Source of the DNA: Rhodospirillaceae bacterium bin65
GTDB lineage: Bacteria > Pseudomonadota > Alphaproteobacteria > Bin65
Assembly (NCBI GenBank): GCA_002238725.1
Contig: MPMX01000021.1
Span: 1-64,000 of the forward strand
Length of the DNA stretch: 64,000 nt
Reading direction: 5' to 3'
In this document: positions 24,975-34,327 of the stretch, piece by piece
How the letters are laid out: each line of letters opens with the position of its first letter
How positions within the stretch are numbered: position 1 is the stretch's first letter
Translations under genes and position numbers: made by a program
The notes under the pieces: model-generated
What the model saw: the letters and a program-made list of their open reading frames with translations, nothing else
The model's database searches: none
Told to the model about the DNA's origin: nothing

Positions 24975-26168
24975 ATGAGCATGAAGAAAATCCTACCGGC
25001 CGCCGCCTTCGCGGCGGCGGGCGCCGCCGCCGCAACACCGGCGCTGGCGCAGAACGAAATCGTTATCGGCGCGAGCCTCGGCCGCACCGGCATCTATTCG
25101 ACCATCGCCAAGACCACGGAAGTGTCGATCGACATCGCCGTTGCCGAGATCAACGCGGCCGGCGGCATCAACGGCAAGAAGGTCCGGGTCGCCAAATTCG
25201 ACACCGCGGGCGATCCGAAGCAGGCCGTGGTCGCCGTGCGCAAGTTCGCGCGCGACGACGGCGCGCTGGCCGTGATCGGCCCCTTCTCTTCCTCGGAAGC
25301 GCGCGTCGCCTTCGCCGCCGGCGAGCGGGCGAAGATCGTGCAGATCCCGAACGCTTCGTCGGCGCCCAAGCTGGCGGACAAGTTCTCCTATGCCTTCCGC
25401 ATGACCGAGAATGAAGGCCTGCAATTCCAGCGGGTGATCTCCACGCTCAAGAATCGCGGCATGTCGATCAAGTCCGCCGCGATCATGCACGGCACCGACG
25501 ATGTCGTGTCGAAAGCCGTCGGCCTGTTCATCATGAAGCCGATCTTCGCCAAGAACGGCGTCAAGCTGGCCAAGGCGCCGATCGGTTTCGAGACCAAGGC
25601 GGTCGACGTTTCCGCCCAGGTCACGCAGCTCAAGGGCCAGAAGATCGATTATGTCGGCCTCGCCGGCATCACGCCGGTCGCGGTCCGGGTGCTCAAGGAA
25701 ATGCGCCGCCAGGGCGTGATGACGCCGATCATCGGCGCCCAGATCTGGGCCGATCCCGAGATCACGCGCCAGATGGGCAAGGATGGCGAAGGCGCCGTTT
25801 TCTCCGCCTGGTTCTGGTACAAGAAGGACGAGCGCAGCCGGGAGTTCACCCGCAAGTTCGTTGCGGAGAACAAGAAGCGCGGCGTCGACAAGCCCTTCCC
25901 GCACCATGTCGACGCGTCGGCCTACGATGCCGTCTACCTGCTGAAGCAGGTGATGGAAGAGCAGAAGGTGACCGGCGATCCCAAGAAGCTCGCCGAGGAG
26001 CGCACCAGGATCCGCGATGGCCTGCACACCGTCGTCTACAACGGCGTGATCGGGCAGATCTGCTTCGAGAAGACCGGCGATGCGCAGCTGCCGGGCTACG
26101 TCATGACCTTGAAGAACAGCGAGTGGGTCCTGCTCGGCGAGCACAAGTCGCTGCCCTGCAAGAAATAG
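24975..26168 (+). CDS. Periplasmic substrate-binding protein of the Liv-type transporter
   Basis: Type I periplasmic binding protein of about 397 residues. A signal peptide (MKKILPAAAFAAAGAAAATPALAQ) is followed by the family pattern IVIGASLGRTGIYSTIAK, INAAGGINGKKV, VIGPFSSSEARVAFAAGE, and the hinge region GLAGITPVAVRVLKEMRRQG. Three ATGs (24969, 24975, 24981) are in frame; 24975 has AAAAAGGA at best spacing. It delivers the ligand to LivHM. The ligand is unknown, but linkage to oxygenases and an amidohydrolase-like enzyme points away from ordinary branched-chain amino acids. Confidence 0.92.
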   Translation: MSMKKILPAAAFAAAGAAAATPALAQNEIVIGASLGRTGIYSTIAKTTEVSIDIAVAEINAAGGINGKKVRVAKFDTAGDPKQAVVAVRKFARDDGALAVIGPFSSSEARVAFAAGERAKIVQIPNASSAPKLADKFSYAFRMTENEGLQFQRVISTLKNRGMSIKSAAIMHGTDDVVSKAVGLFIMKPIFAKNGVKLAKAPIGFETKAVDVSAQVTQLKGQKIDYVGLAGITPVAVRVLKEMRRQGVMTPIIGAQIWADPEITRQMGKDGEGAVFSAWFWYKKDERSREFTRKFVAENKKRGVDKPFPHHVDASAYDAVYLLKQVMEEQKVTGDPKKLAEERTRIRDGLHTVVYNGVIGQICFEKTGDAQLPGYVMTLKNSEWVLLGEHKSLPCKK

Positions 26169-26192
26169 GCCTGCACCCCGTTGCGTGAGAAG

Positions 26193-26219
26193 ACGGCGGG
26201 CCGCCCGGCCCGCCGTTTT
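26193..26219 (+). terminator. Intrinsic terminator of the deacetylase-liv operon
   Basis: A perfect 10-bp stem ACGGCGGGCC/GGCCCGCCGT with a GCCC loop is followed by TTTT. It closes the plus-strand operon just before a convergent SDR gene. Confidence 0.88.
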
Positions 26220-26247
26220 CGTTCAAACCCGCTGGCCGGCACCGGTC

Positions 26248-27012
26248 TCAGATGCCGACGATGGCGTTGCCGCCGTTCGGGCTGATCGTCTGGCCTGTCA
26301 TCAGGGCGGCTTCGTCCGAAGCCAGGAACGCAACCGCATAGGCGAGGTCGCGCGGCTCGGCCAGCCGCCGCATCGGCACCGCCGCGGCGCGGCGCTCGAA
26401 CTCGGCGTCGTCGTCCAGGCTCATTTGGGTCATCTCGGTCTTGACCAGGCCCGGCGCCAGTGCATTGACGGTGATGTTCCACGGACCGAGTTCCCGGGCC
26501 AATGCCTTGGTCAGGCCCAGCATCGCGCCCTTTGCCGCCGTGTAGTGCGCCGCATTCGGGCTGCCGATCATGGCGAACATCGAGGACACGTTGATAATCC
26601 GGCCCCAGCGCTGCGCCTTCATCCCCGGCACGACCGCCTGGCAAAGAAAGAAGGCGGATTTGACGTGGACGCCCAGCATCGCGTCGTAGCCGGCCTCGTC
26701 GATATCCTCGAACGGCAGCTGCCGGCCGGAAATCCCTGCATTGTTGACCAGGATATCGACCGCGCCGCGCGCCGCGGACAACCGTTCGACCGCCGCCTGC
26801 ATGGCCGGAATGTCGGCGGCGTCGCCTGGCAACGGCTCCGCCGAACCGCCCGCCGCGCGGATCGCCCCGGCCACGGTTTCCGTCCGTTCCGGCACGACAT
26901 CCTGCACGACGACATGGGCGCCGCGCTCGGCCAGCAATTCGGCATGGGCCCGCCCCATGCCCGAGCCTGCCCCGGTCACGAGCGCGGTGCGGTTTTGCAG
27001 GGAATCGTCCAT
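26248..27012 (-). CDS. SDR family oxidoreductase (FabG-like)
   Basis: A 254-residue classical SDR. The cofactor loop TGAGSGMGRAHAELL is near residues 13-27, DVVPERTE follows beta-2, LVNNAGISG is intact, the catalytic serine lies in NVSSMFAMIG and YxxxK in YTAAKGAMLGL. The C-terminal TGQTISPNGGNAIVGI is the usual cofactor-closing segment. Expected activity is NAD(P)-dependent alcohol/ketone interconversion; a role in the neighbouring catabolic region is possible but it is transcribed toward the operon, not with it. Confidence 0.88.
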   Translation of the reverse strand: MDDSLQNRTALVTGAGSGMGRAHAELLAERGAHVVVQDVVPERTETVAGAIRAAGGSAEPLPGDAADIPAMQAAVERLSAARGAVDILVNNAGISGRQLPFEDIDEAGYDAMLGVHVKSAFFLCQAVVPGMKAQRWGRIINVSSMFAMIGSPNAAHYTAAKGAMLGLTKALARELGPWNITVNALAPGLVKTEMTQMSLDDDAEFERRAAAVPMRRLAEPRDLAYAVAFLASDEAALMTGQTISPNGGNAIVGI

Positions 27013-27156
27013 CGGTCATTTCTCCCGAATATTCTCGCTGAATGAATGCAATATCCGCGTCAAATCCGCGGGACAGACCGCAGCATGATCGAATTCCGAT
27101 TTAACCTGCAACCGGATTATGTCGCGGCGCGAACCCGGCGTCGCGCTGCGCCGGCC

Positions 27157-27474
27157 CTATTCCTCCGGCTCGGTCGTGAACGTCAGGGCATGGCCGGCCT
27201 TGCGTCCCTCCTCCGTGCCTTCGCTCGCCTTGCTCTCGGCGACATCTTTCGTATAGACGGCGACGACGCACGCGTCGCGCTGGTGGGCGGTCATCATCAC
27301 CCGGTACGCCTGGTCCTCGGTCATCCGGAACACCGCCTTGAGAACCTGTACGACGAATTCCCGCGGTGTGTAATCGTCGTTGAGCAGGATGACCTTGTGC
27401 AGCCGCGGCCGCCGGGACTCCGTCCGGGTCTTCGGCCGCGTGTCGGTGCGGGGCCTGGTATCGATGTCGGACAT
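27157..27474 (-). CDS. clpS: ATP-dependent Clp protease adaptor ClpS
   Basis: Adaptor that delivers N-end-rule substrates to ClpAP. The 105-residue protein has a disordered Arg/Thr-rich N-terminus, then the ClpS core: KVILLNDDYTPREFVVQVLKAVF (residues NDD bind the N-degron), MTAHQRDACVVAVYTKDVAE with the hydrophobic pocket. The C-terminal tail (ALTFTTEPEE) is typical. The start at 27474 follows GGAGGCG; the longer frame up to 27576 adds a non-conserved stretch. clpA does not follow it, which is common for one of the clpS copies in alphaproteobacteria. Confidence 0.93.
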   Translation of the reverse strand: MSDIDTRPRTDTRPKTRTESRRPRLHKVILLNDDYTPREFVVQVLKAVFRMTEDQAYRVMMTAHQRDACVVAVYTKDVAESKASEGTEEGRKAGHALTFTTEPEE

Positions 27475-27722
27475 GGAGAAACGCCTCCGCACCGGCTGAC
27501 GAAAGCAATTGTAGCACAGGTCGGGGCGGCATTTCGATCTGCCCGGCCCGATATGTGCAGCCCGGGCGCCCCGCATACAGGGCTTGCGCTACTTGCCGCC
27601 CCGCTCATGCGGGTTTGTGGCTAAGGTGCCGGCCGCGGAGACGGCGAGTCCGGTCGAACCGGCCGCCCGCCGTCGCTTTCCCTGCGCAAGGTCACTTCCG
27701 TGAACGGACCGTAACCCCGCCG

Positions 27723-28604
27723 ATGTTCGTCAACTATCTCATGCTACTGACGCTGGGCATGGTCTGGGGTTCGTCCTTCCTGTTCATCAAGCTGGCGTTG
27801 CAGGGCTTCGACCCGGCGACCCTCGCGCTGTGCCGCACCGTGCTGGGCGGCGGCTTCCTGATCGGCGTCGCCTGGCTCATGGGCAAGCGGCCGCCGAGCG
27901 AACGCAGACTGTGGCTCGCATTGCTGGCGATCGCGCTGATCGGCAACGCCATGCCCTTCGTCATGATGAATACCGGCCAGCAGTATATCGACACCAGCCT
28001 CAGCGCGATCCTGATCACCACCGTGCCGCTGTTCACCCTCGGCCTCGCCCATTTCTTTTCCGACGACAAGTTCACCTGGCGCAAGCTCACCGGCGTGGCG
28101 CTCGGCTTCGCCGGCGTGCTCATCCTGCTCGGTCCGGCGGCGCTCGAAGGGCTGGACAGCGCGCTGACCGGCCAGCTGCTGATGATCGGCGGCGCGGCCT
28201 GTTTTGCCGTTTCGATGATTATCACCCGCCGGGCGATGGGCAATGTCGACCCGGCGGTGAGCGCGGGCTGGTCGCTCGGCCTGGCGGCGGCGCTGCTGCT
28301 GCCGGTTTCCTTCGCCGTCGGCGATCCGCTCGGCTCGAAGCCGGCGCTGGTCTCCGGCTTCGGGCTGCTCGCCCTGTCGCTGTTCAGCACCGCCGCGAAC
28401 ATCCTGCTGCTGTTCGTGCTGATAAAGCGAACCGGGCCGAACTTCGTCGCCATGAACAACTATATCTCGCCGCTGGTCGGCGTGACCTGGGGTGCGATCT
28501 TCCTCGCCGAGCCGGTGACCTGGCCGAAGATCGGGGCGACCCTCGTCATCCTGGCCGGCGTCGCGGTGGCGACCTGGCAGACGCCGAGCGCCTGGAAACG
28601 ATAA
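27723..28604 (+). CDS. DMT/EamA family transporter
   Basis: Inner-membrane exporter of 293 residues with ten predicted helices arranged as two EamA repeats. The first repeat begins LLTLGMVWGSSFLFIKLAL and the second around LLMIGGAACFAVSMIITRRAM. The motif ISPLVGVTWGAIFLAEPVTWPKIGATLVILAG closes the second repeat. The substrate is unknown; the family exports amino acids, nucleosides and related metabolites. No ribosome site is obvious. Beyond its stop, a C-rich tract separates it from ettA. Confidence 0.87.
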   Translation: MFVNYLMLLTLGMVWGSSFLFIKLALQGFDPATLALCRTVLGGGFLIGVAWLMGKRPPSERRLWLALLAIALIGNAMPFVMMNTGQQYIDTSLSAILITTVPLFTLGLAHFFSDDKFTWRKLTGVALGFAGVLILLGPAALEGLDSALTGQLLMIGGAACFAVSMIITRRAMGNVDPAVSAGWSLGLAAALLLPVSFAVGDPLGSKPALVSGFGLLALSLFSTAANILLLFVLIKRTGPNFVAMNNYISPLVGVTWGAIFLAEPVTWPKIGATLVILAGVAVATWQTPSAWKR

Positions 28605-28650
28605 CAGGCGGCGCCCGGCACGCGCCCGGCGTCCGGAAACCGAAAACGGG

Positions 28651-28683
28651 CCCCCCCGCCACCCCCCCCCCCCCCCCCCCCCC
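28651..28683 (+). repeat. C-rich tract with a 22-base poly-C run
   Basis: Seven C's (28651-28657), GCCA, then 22 consecutive C's (28662-28683) lie between the DMT transporter and ettA, 62 bp before the ettA start. No other homopolymer of this length is present in the window. Such runs are prone to slippage during replication and to sequencing or assembly error, so the exact length should not be trusted. Confidence 0.9.
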
Positions 28684-28745
28684 GCCGGTCGCGTCGTATC
28701 TCGCGCCCGAGCCTGTCCCCCGCCATCGAGCCGCACCCCCGCACC

Positions 28746-30425
28746 ATGGATCCGAAAAAATACATCTATGTGATGAAGGGCCTGTCGAAGGCCTATCCCG
28801 GCGGCCGGCAGGTGCTGAAGGACATCTGGTTGTCCTTCTTCCCGGGCGCCAAGATCGGCGTGCTCGGCCTGAACGGCGCCGGCAAGTCCTCGCTGCTGAA
28901 AATCATGGCCGGGCTGGACGACGGCATCTCCGGCGAGGCCTGGGCTGCCGACGGCGTCAAGGTCGGCTATCTGGCCCAGGAACCGGAACTGGATGACGAC
29001 CGGACGGTCGGCGAGAACGTCTTGGACGGCGTCGGCCCGCTGGCGGCGCTGGTTGAGCGTTTCAACGACGTCTCGATGCGGTTCGGCGAAGAGCTGACCG
29101 ACGACGAGATGAACGCCCTGATCGAGGAACAGGCCGAACTCCAGGAACGGATCGACGCCGCCGACGCCTGGAACCTGGAGCGGCGGATCGACATTGCGAT
29201 GGATGCGCTGCGCTGCCCGCCGGCGGAGACCGGCGTCGCCACGCTGTCCGGCGGCGAGCGGCGGCGCGTCGCGCTGGCCCGGCTGCTGCTCTCCGGCCCG
29301 GACATGCTGCTGCTCGACGAGCCGACTAACCATCTCGACGCCGAATCGGTCGCCTGGCTCGAACGCTTCCTGGCGGAATTTCCCGGCACCGTCGTGGCCG
29401 TGACCCACGACCGCTATTTCCTCGACAATGTCGCCGGCTGGATCCTCGAACTGGACCGCGGGCAGGGTATTCCCTGGAAGGGCAACTACTCTTCGTGGCT
29501 CGACCAGAAGCAGAAGCGGCTGGAACAGGAAGGCAAGGCCGAGGCCGCCCGCCAGCGCACGCTCGGCCGGGAACTCGACTGGATCCGCCAGGCGCCGCGC
29601 GCGCGACAGTCCAAGAGCAAGGCGCGGGTCAGCGCCTACGAATCGCTGCTCGCCGAAGCCGGCGAACAGGCGCCGGAGCAGATGCAGATCTGGGTGCCGC
29701 CGGGGCCCCGCCTGGGCGATGTCGTGATCGAGGCGAGCGGCGTGCGCAAGGGGTTCGGCGAGCGGCTGCTGGTGGAGGATATGAATTTCCTCATGCCGCC
29801 GGGCAGCATCGTCGGCATCGTCGGGCCGAACGGCGCCGGCAAGACCACCCTGTTCCGCATGATCGCCGGGCAGGAGGCGCCGGACGCCGGCACGCTGCGG
29901 GTCGGCGAGACCGTGCAGCTCGGCTTTGTCGACCAGTCGCGCGCCTCGCTCGACGATGCGAAGACGGTTTGGGAGGAAATCTCCGGCGGGCTGGACATGC
30001 TCGCGCTGGGCAAGCGGGAGATTCCCAGCCGCGCCTATGTCTCGAACTTCAACTTCAAGGGCGGCGACCAGCAGAAGAAGGTCGGCATGCTCTCCGGCGG
30101 CGAGCGCAACCGGGTCCATCTTGCCAAGGTGCTGAAATCCGGCGCCAACCTGCTGCTGCTCGACGAGCCGACCAACGATCTCGACGTCGACACCATGCGG
30201 GCGCTGGAGGAGGCGCTGCTCGCCTTCGCCGGCTCAGCGATGGTGATCAGCCACGACCGCTGGTTCCTCGACCGCATCTGCACCCACATCCTCGCCTTCG
30301 AGGGCGACAGCCGGGCGGTCTGGAACGAAGGCAACTGGCAGGATTACGAGGAAGACCGCCGCAAACGGATGGGCGAGGCGGCCGAACAGCCGCACCGCAT
30401 CAAATACCGCCGGCTGGAAGCGTAG
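28746..30425 (+). CDS. ettA: Energy-dependent translational throttle protein EttA
   Basis: ABC-F protein of 559 residues that binds the ribosomal E site and gates entry into elongation according to ATP/ADP. There are two ABC domains with Walker A GLNGAGKSSLLK and GPNGAGKTTLFR, two LSGGE signatures and LLLLDEPTNHLDAESVAWLE / LLLLDEPTNDLDVDTM Walker B regions. The linker between domains contains the arm and P-site tRNA interaction motif region. Length and the opening YVMKGLSKAYPGGRQVLKDIWLSF are typical of EttA rather than Uup or YheS. No membrane domain is associated, as expected. Confidence 0.94.
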   Translation: MDPKKYIYVMKGLSKAYPGGRQVLKDIWLSFFPGAKIGVLGLNGAGKSSLLKIMAGLDDGISGEAWAADGVKVGYLAQEPELDDDRTVGENVLDGVGPLAALVERFNDVSMRFGEELTDDEMNALIEEQAELQERIDAADAWNLERRIDIAMDALRCPPAETGVATLSGGERRRVALARLLLSGPDMLLLDEPTNHLDAESVAWLERFLAEFPGTVVAVTHDRYFLDNVAGWILELDRGQGIPWKGNYSSWLDQKQKRLEQEGKAEAARQRTLGRELDWIRQAPRARQSKSKARVSAYESLLAEAGEQAPEQMQIWVPPGPRLGDVVIEASGVRKGFGERLLVEDMNFLMPPGSIVGIVGPNGAGKTTLFRMIAGQEAPDAGTLRVGETVQLGFVDQSRASLDDAKTVWEEISGGLDMLALGKREIPSRAYVSNFNFKGGDQQKKVGMLSGGERNRVHLAKVLKSGANLLLLDEPTNDLDVDTMRALEEALLAFAGSAMVISHDRWFLDRICTHILAFEGDSRAVWNEGNWQDYEEDRRKRMGEAAEQPHRIKYRRLEA

Positions 30426-30630
30426 GACGGCCGGTATCCGCCCGTCCTGCCCCGGCATTTCCTCACGTTCATTCGCCCGGACGACAAGTGAGCAACGGCG
30501 GCGTCCGCGCGCATAGACAGGCTCGGAGCGAGGCGTCATATTTCTGCCGGTTTTCGACCGATTCTTATCTTCCCCGGCCAACCGATCGGGCGTCGGTTGC
30601 GGCGACTTTCCGACAAAGGAAATAGGTTCC

Positions 30631-31620
30631 ATGCGCTTTGTGCATCCGCACATCCGGGTGGCGGCTGCTGCCCCAGCCCTTATTGTAGGGGCCCTTATTG
30701 TCGGGGCCCTTATGGCCGGGACAGCGGCGGAGGCATCTGCCTGCGCCCGGGTTTCCGGCACAATTCTCGTTACCGGCAAACCGGCGACGGGGACCGGCGG
30801 CGTCTCCGATCACAGCCTCAGCCCGCCGCTGGAGAATTTCGAGGCCTTCGCCGCCTTCATGCAGAAGGCGCGCGGCGACAAGCCGGACTTCCTGCGCGCC
30901 AAGTGGGAACGCTACCTCGCCATGATCGAGAATTACGACCTGTGGCGGGACAAGGAGAAGCGCGCCTTCCTGGCGACTCCGCGGGAAGAATTTTCACGTA
31001 CGCGGGATGCCGGCCGGAGCTATGCCCATTCCTTTCTCGACATCGGCTGCGGGGTGACGATTTCCGGCCCGCACATCGTCGGCCGCATGACCTCGGAACT
31101 GGATGTCAGGCCGGCGGACAAGGTGCTCGAGATCGGCACCGGCTCGGGCTATCAGGCGGCGTTGTTGAGCTACCTCACGCCGCACGTCTATTCCGTGGAG
31201 ATCATCCCGTCGCTCTCCGAGGCGACCGACAGGATCTACACGAAGCTGACCGAGGCCAAATATGTCGAATTCGGCCGGATCCGGCGCAAGACCGCCGACG
31301 GCTATTTCGGCTGGCCCGAGCATGCGCCCTTTGCCAAGATCATCGTGACCGCCGGGATCGACCATATCCCGCCGCCCCTGGTGAAACAGCTTGCCGAAGG
31401 CGGCACCATGGTGATCCCCGTCGGCCCGCCCGGCGCCCAGTCCCTGCTCAAGCTGACCAAGACCCGAAGCGAGTCCGGCCGCATCCGAATCGAGCGGCAC
31501 GATATCTACGCCGCCCAATGCAGCCGGGCGGAAAACCAGCGCTGCAAGCGCAAGGTGAACTTCGTGGCCTTGACAAAATACCACGGCGACAAGACCGTTT
31601 CGCGCTGGGGCGGAAAGTAG
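30631..31620 (+). CDS. Exported protein-L-isoaspartate methyltransferase-like protein
   Basis: A 329-residue protein with a PCMT-type SAM-binding domain. The core is seen in VGRMTSELDVRPADKVLEIGTGSGYQAALL, VYSVEIIPSL, DGYFGWPEHAPFAKIIVTAGIDHIPPPLVKQL and GGTMVIPVGP. Unlike the usual 210-residue cytosolic enzyme it begins with a signal-like hydrophobic segment (with a tandem GALIVGALMAG repeat) ending near AEASACA, plus a 90-residue region before the domain. Periplasmic or membrane-anchored location is implied, where SAM supply is puzzling. AAAGGAA lies upstream of the start. Confidence 0.83.
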   Translation: MRFVHPHIRVAAAAPALIVGALIVGALMAGTAAEASACARVSGTILVTGKPATGTGGVSDHSLSPPLENFEAFAAFMQKARGDKPDFLRAKWERYLAMIENYDLWRDKEKRAFLATPREEFSRTRDAGRSYAHSFLDIGCGVTISGPHIVGRMTSELDVRPADKVLEIGTGSGYQAALLSYLTPHVYSVEIIPSLSEATDRIYTKLTEAKYVEFGRIRRKTADGYFGWPEHAPFAKIIVTAGIDHIPPPLVKQLAEGGTMVIPVGPPGAQSLLKLTKTRSESGRIRIERHDIYAAQCSRAENQRCKRKVNFVALTKYHGDKTVSRWGGK

Positions 31621-31759
31621 AACGATCTGCAGTTTGCCGGGCGCTGACGGACTTTCGGTTCGGCCGATCGGCCCCCATCCCGGTTGACCCGATTTCCCGC
31701 CCCCGCCCGTTGAAAAGGCCCGCCCGTTGACCTCTCCGGCTTCCGACACTGCAGGCGGC

Positions 31760-34327
31760 ATGAACAGCCGGGCGCTCGACCTGTCCTTCTATGTCACGGT
31801 CGGCCTGATCGCCGGCGCGATCATCGCATTGCAGATCGGCATCATGCGCGTCTTCGCGGTCGGCACCTGGTCGCATTTCGGCTCCTTCGTGATCTCGATC
31901 GCCATGCTCGGCTTCGGCGTGATGAGCGCGGCGATGTGCGTGAGCACGCCGGCCTTCCGAAAATACTGGCGGCCGCTGATTACCGTCGCGCTGATCGTTT
32001 TCGGGCCGCTGATGCTGCTGTCGAATGCCGTCGCCCAGTCGCTCGGCTTCAACCCGATCGAGCTGATCGCCAACCCGGAGCAGAAGTTCAAACTGTTCAC
32101 TCTGTTCCTCGTCTATTTCATCCCCTTCCTGCCCGGCGCCCTGTTCCTGGGCCTGGTCTTCATGCGCGGCCAGGCGGTGTTCGGGAAGGTCTATTTCGCG
32201 GACCTCACCGGCTCCGGCCTGTGCGGGCTGGTCTTCCTGGGCGGCCTGTATTTCGTCCCGCCCGACTGGATCCTGCTGATTCCCTTCGGCCTGTGGGCCG
32301 TCGCCGTTGTCGTCTGGTTCGGCGCCACGCGAGCCTGGGTTCCGCTGACCGCCGCGGCCGTGCTCGGGGCGGTGTCCCTCGGCGTTGCGGCCAGCCATAC
32401 GCGCATCGACGTCAACCAGTTCAAGGGCGTCAGCTACGCCCGAAAATTCCCGGATTCGAAGCGCATCTACCGGGATTATTCCCCCTTCGGCCTGCTCGAG
32501 GGCTACGCCAGTTCCTACCTGCATTTCGCACCGGGGCTGAGCGACAACGCCGCGGTCAATCTCGAAGCGATGCCGAAGAACGCCTATATCGCGCTCTATA
32601 TCGATTCGGATGGCCCGATCGGGGCGATGAAGCGGATCCCGCGGGCGCAGCAGGCCTATTTCGAATTCCTGCCGATGTTCGCGCCCTACGTCGTCAAGAA
32701 GAAGCCGGACGTGTTCGTGGTCCAGCTCGGCGGCGGCATCTCGTCGAACCTGGCGCTGGCGGCCGGCCCGAACTCCCTCACCGTGGCGGAGAGCAACCCG
32801 GCGCTCCTGAAGGCGCTGACCGGCGACGGCGCGATTTCCCGCCTTACCGGCAACCCGCTGAAGGACGGCAGGGTCCGCGTCGTACCCTATGACGGAAGGC
32901 TCTATCTCGGCGGGGTGCGCGACCGCTACGACATCATCGACCTCAGCCTCGCCGATTCGACGGGCCTGAGCCACGCCGGCGGCTTCGCCATCGTCGAGAA
33001 ATACAATTACACGGTGGAAACCCTGCAGGACTACATGCGCGCCCTGAAGCCCGACGGCGTGCTGGCGATCACCCTGTGGAACAAGGAGGACCTGCCGAAA
33101 TCGGTGCCGAAGCTGTTCGCCACCGTGGCCTCGGCGGCGCGCGGCCTGGACGGCGACACCGCGCGCCACAAGCTCTTCATCTTCCACACCTATCTGTCGA
33201 CCGTCACCGTCCTCTACAAGAAAAACGGCTTTACCGCGGCCGAGACCGCTGCCCTGCGGGAATGGTCGGAGGACATGTCGTGGGAGCTGCTGCATCCCCC
33301 CGGCATCGAAGCCGAAGGCAAAGACCTCGACGCCAGGGGCGCCGCCCGCATCTGGCGGACCTATCGGGCCTCCCATTTCATCGTCGGCAAGGCCGGCAGC
33401 GGCGACAAGCCAGGCGGCAACGACACCGCCGCGGAAGGGCCGGCGCCGACCTGGCAAATCCTGTATCGGCTGATGCTCGGCCACATGCTGGCGGGCCGGT
33501 TCGACGAAGTGCAGCGCAACTACGTTTTCGACACCCGGCCGCTGACCGACAACCGGCCCTATTTCGCCGCCTATATCAAACCGCTGGAGATCCCGCACTT
33601 CCTCGACCAGCTCGAGGCCGTGTCCGACGAATGGGGCTATCTGCTGCTCTGGGCGACGCTGATCATCGCGGCCATCTTCGGCTTCTTCCTGATGATGATT
33701 CCGGTGGCCGCGGGCTGGCGCACGATCTTTTCCCGCCAGCCCGGCAAGATCGGCATCTTCGTCTACTTCTTCTGCCTCGGCACCGGCTACATCACGATCG
33801 AGGTCGGCCTGATCGGGAAGTTCCTGGTCGCGCTCTCCAACCCGACGATCTCGGCGACCGTGCTGATCACCAGCATGCTGTTCTTCTCCGGCATCGGCTC
33901 GCTGGTCAGCGCGCGCTACGTTGCCGACTGCCGGCGTGTCATGCCGCGGATTTTCATGGGCATCGGGGTGCTTGTGGCGGGGGGCGCTTTCCTGTTCGAC
34001 CCGGTGCTCGGCGCCATCGGCCAGTGGCCCTATCCCCTGCGCATCGCGACTTGCATCCTGTTGATCGCGCCGGCCGCCTTTCTGATGGGCTTCCCCTTCC
34101 CGACCGGCATGACGATGCTGTCCCGGCTGGGCAAGGAGCGCTTCTTCCTGTGGGCCTGGGGCATCAACGGCACTTTCTCCGTCGTCGGCGCCGTGGCGGT
34201 GCCGATCGTCAACGTGTTGTTCGGCCAGCAGGCCCTGCTGCTCGGCGCCGCTGCAATCTACCTGGTCGCCCTGCCGGCCTTCTTCAGCCTGCTGAAACCG
34301 GCGCCCGATTCTGCCGCGGTGGCGTAG
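31760..34327 (+). CDS. Membrane spermidine-synthase-like protein
   Basis: A large membrane protein (855 residues from ATG 31760, 866 from TTG 31727). An N-terminal block of six or seven helices (about 10-215) is followed by a soluble SAM-dependent-methyltransferase-like domain with VVQLGGGISSNLALAAGP and DIIDLSLADSTG. A C-terminal block of about seven helices follows, beginning near YLLLWATLIIAAIFGFFLM. This layout is that of membrane-bound spermidine/spermine-synthase homologues of unknown substrate. AGGCGG lies upstream of 31760 and AAAGG upstream of 31727, so the start is uncertain. Its TAG stop is supplied by the terminal bases of the MITE downstream. Confidence 0.75.
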   Translation: MNSRALDLSFYVTVGLIAGAIIALQIGIMRVFAVGTWSHFGSFVISIAMLGFGVMSAAMCVSTPAFRKYWRPLITVALIVFGPLMLLSNAVAQSLGFNPIELIANPEQKFKLFTLFLVYFIPFLPGALFLGLVFMRGQAVFGKVYFADLTGSGLCGLVFLGGLYFVPPDWILLIPFGLWAVAVVVWFGATRAWVPLTAAAVLGAVSLGVAASHTRIDVNQFKGVSYARKFPDSKRIYRDYSPFGLLEGYASSYLHFAPGLSDNAAVNLEAMPKNAYIALYIDSDGPIGAMKRIPRAQQAYFEFLPMFAPYVVKKKPDVFVVQLGGGISSNLALAAGPNSLTVAESNPALLKALTGDGAISRLTGNPLKDGRVRVVPYDGRLYLGGVRDRYDIIDLSLADSTGLSHAGGFAIVEKYNYTVETLQDYMRALKPDGVLAITLWNKEDLPKSVPKLFATVASAARGLDGDTARHKLFIFHTYLSTVTVLYKKNGFTAAETAALREWSEDMSWELLHPPGIEAEGKDLDARGAARIWRTYRASHFIVGKAGSGDKPGGNDTAAEGPAPTWQILYRLMLGHMLAGRFDEVQRNYVFDTRPLTDNRPYFAAYIKPLEIPHFLDQLEAVSDEWGYLLLWATLIIAAIFGFFLMMIPVAAGWRTIFSRQPGKIGIFVYFFCLGTGYITIEVGLIGKFLVALSNPTISATVLITSMLFFSGIGSLVSARYVADCRRVMPRIFMGIGVLVAGGAFLFDPVLGAIGQWPYPLRIATCILLIAPAAFLMGFPFPTGMTMLSRLGKERFFLWAWGINGTFSVVGAVAVPIVNVLFGQQALLLGAAAIYLVALPAFFSLLKPAPDSAAVA

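Noticed and set aside
27744-30119. A 791-codon minus-strand frame
   Set aside because: Antisense to the DMT transporter and ettA and passes through the poly-C run; no domain.
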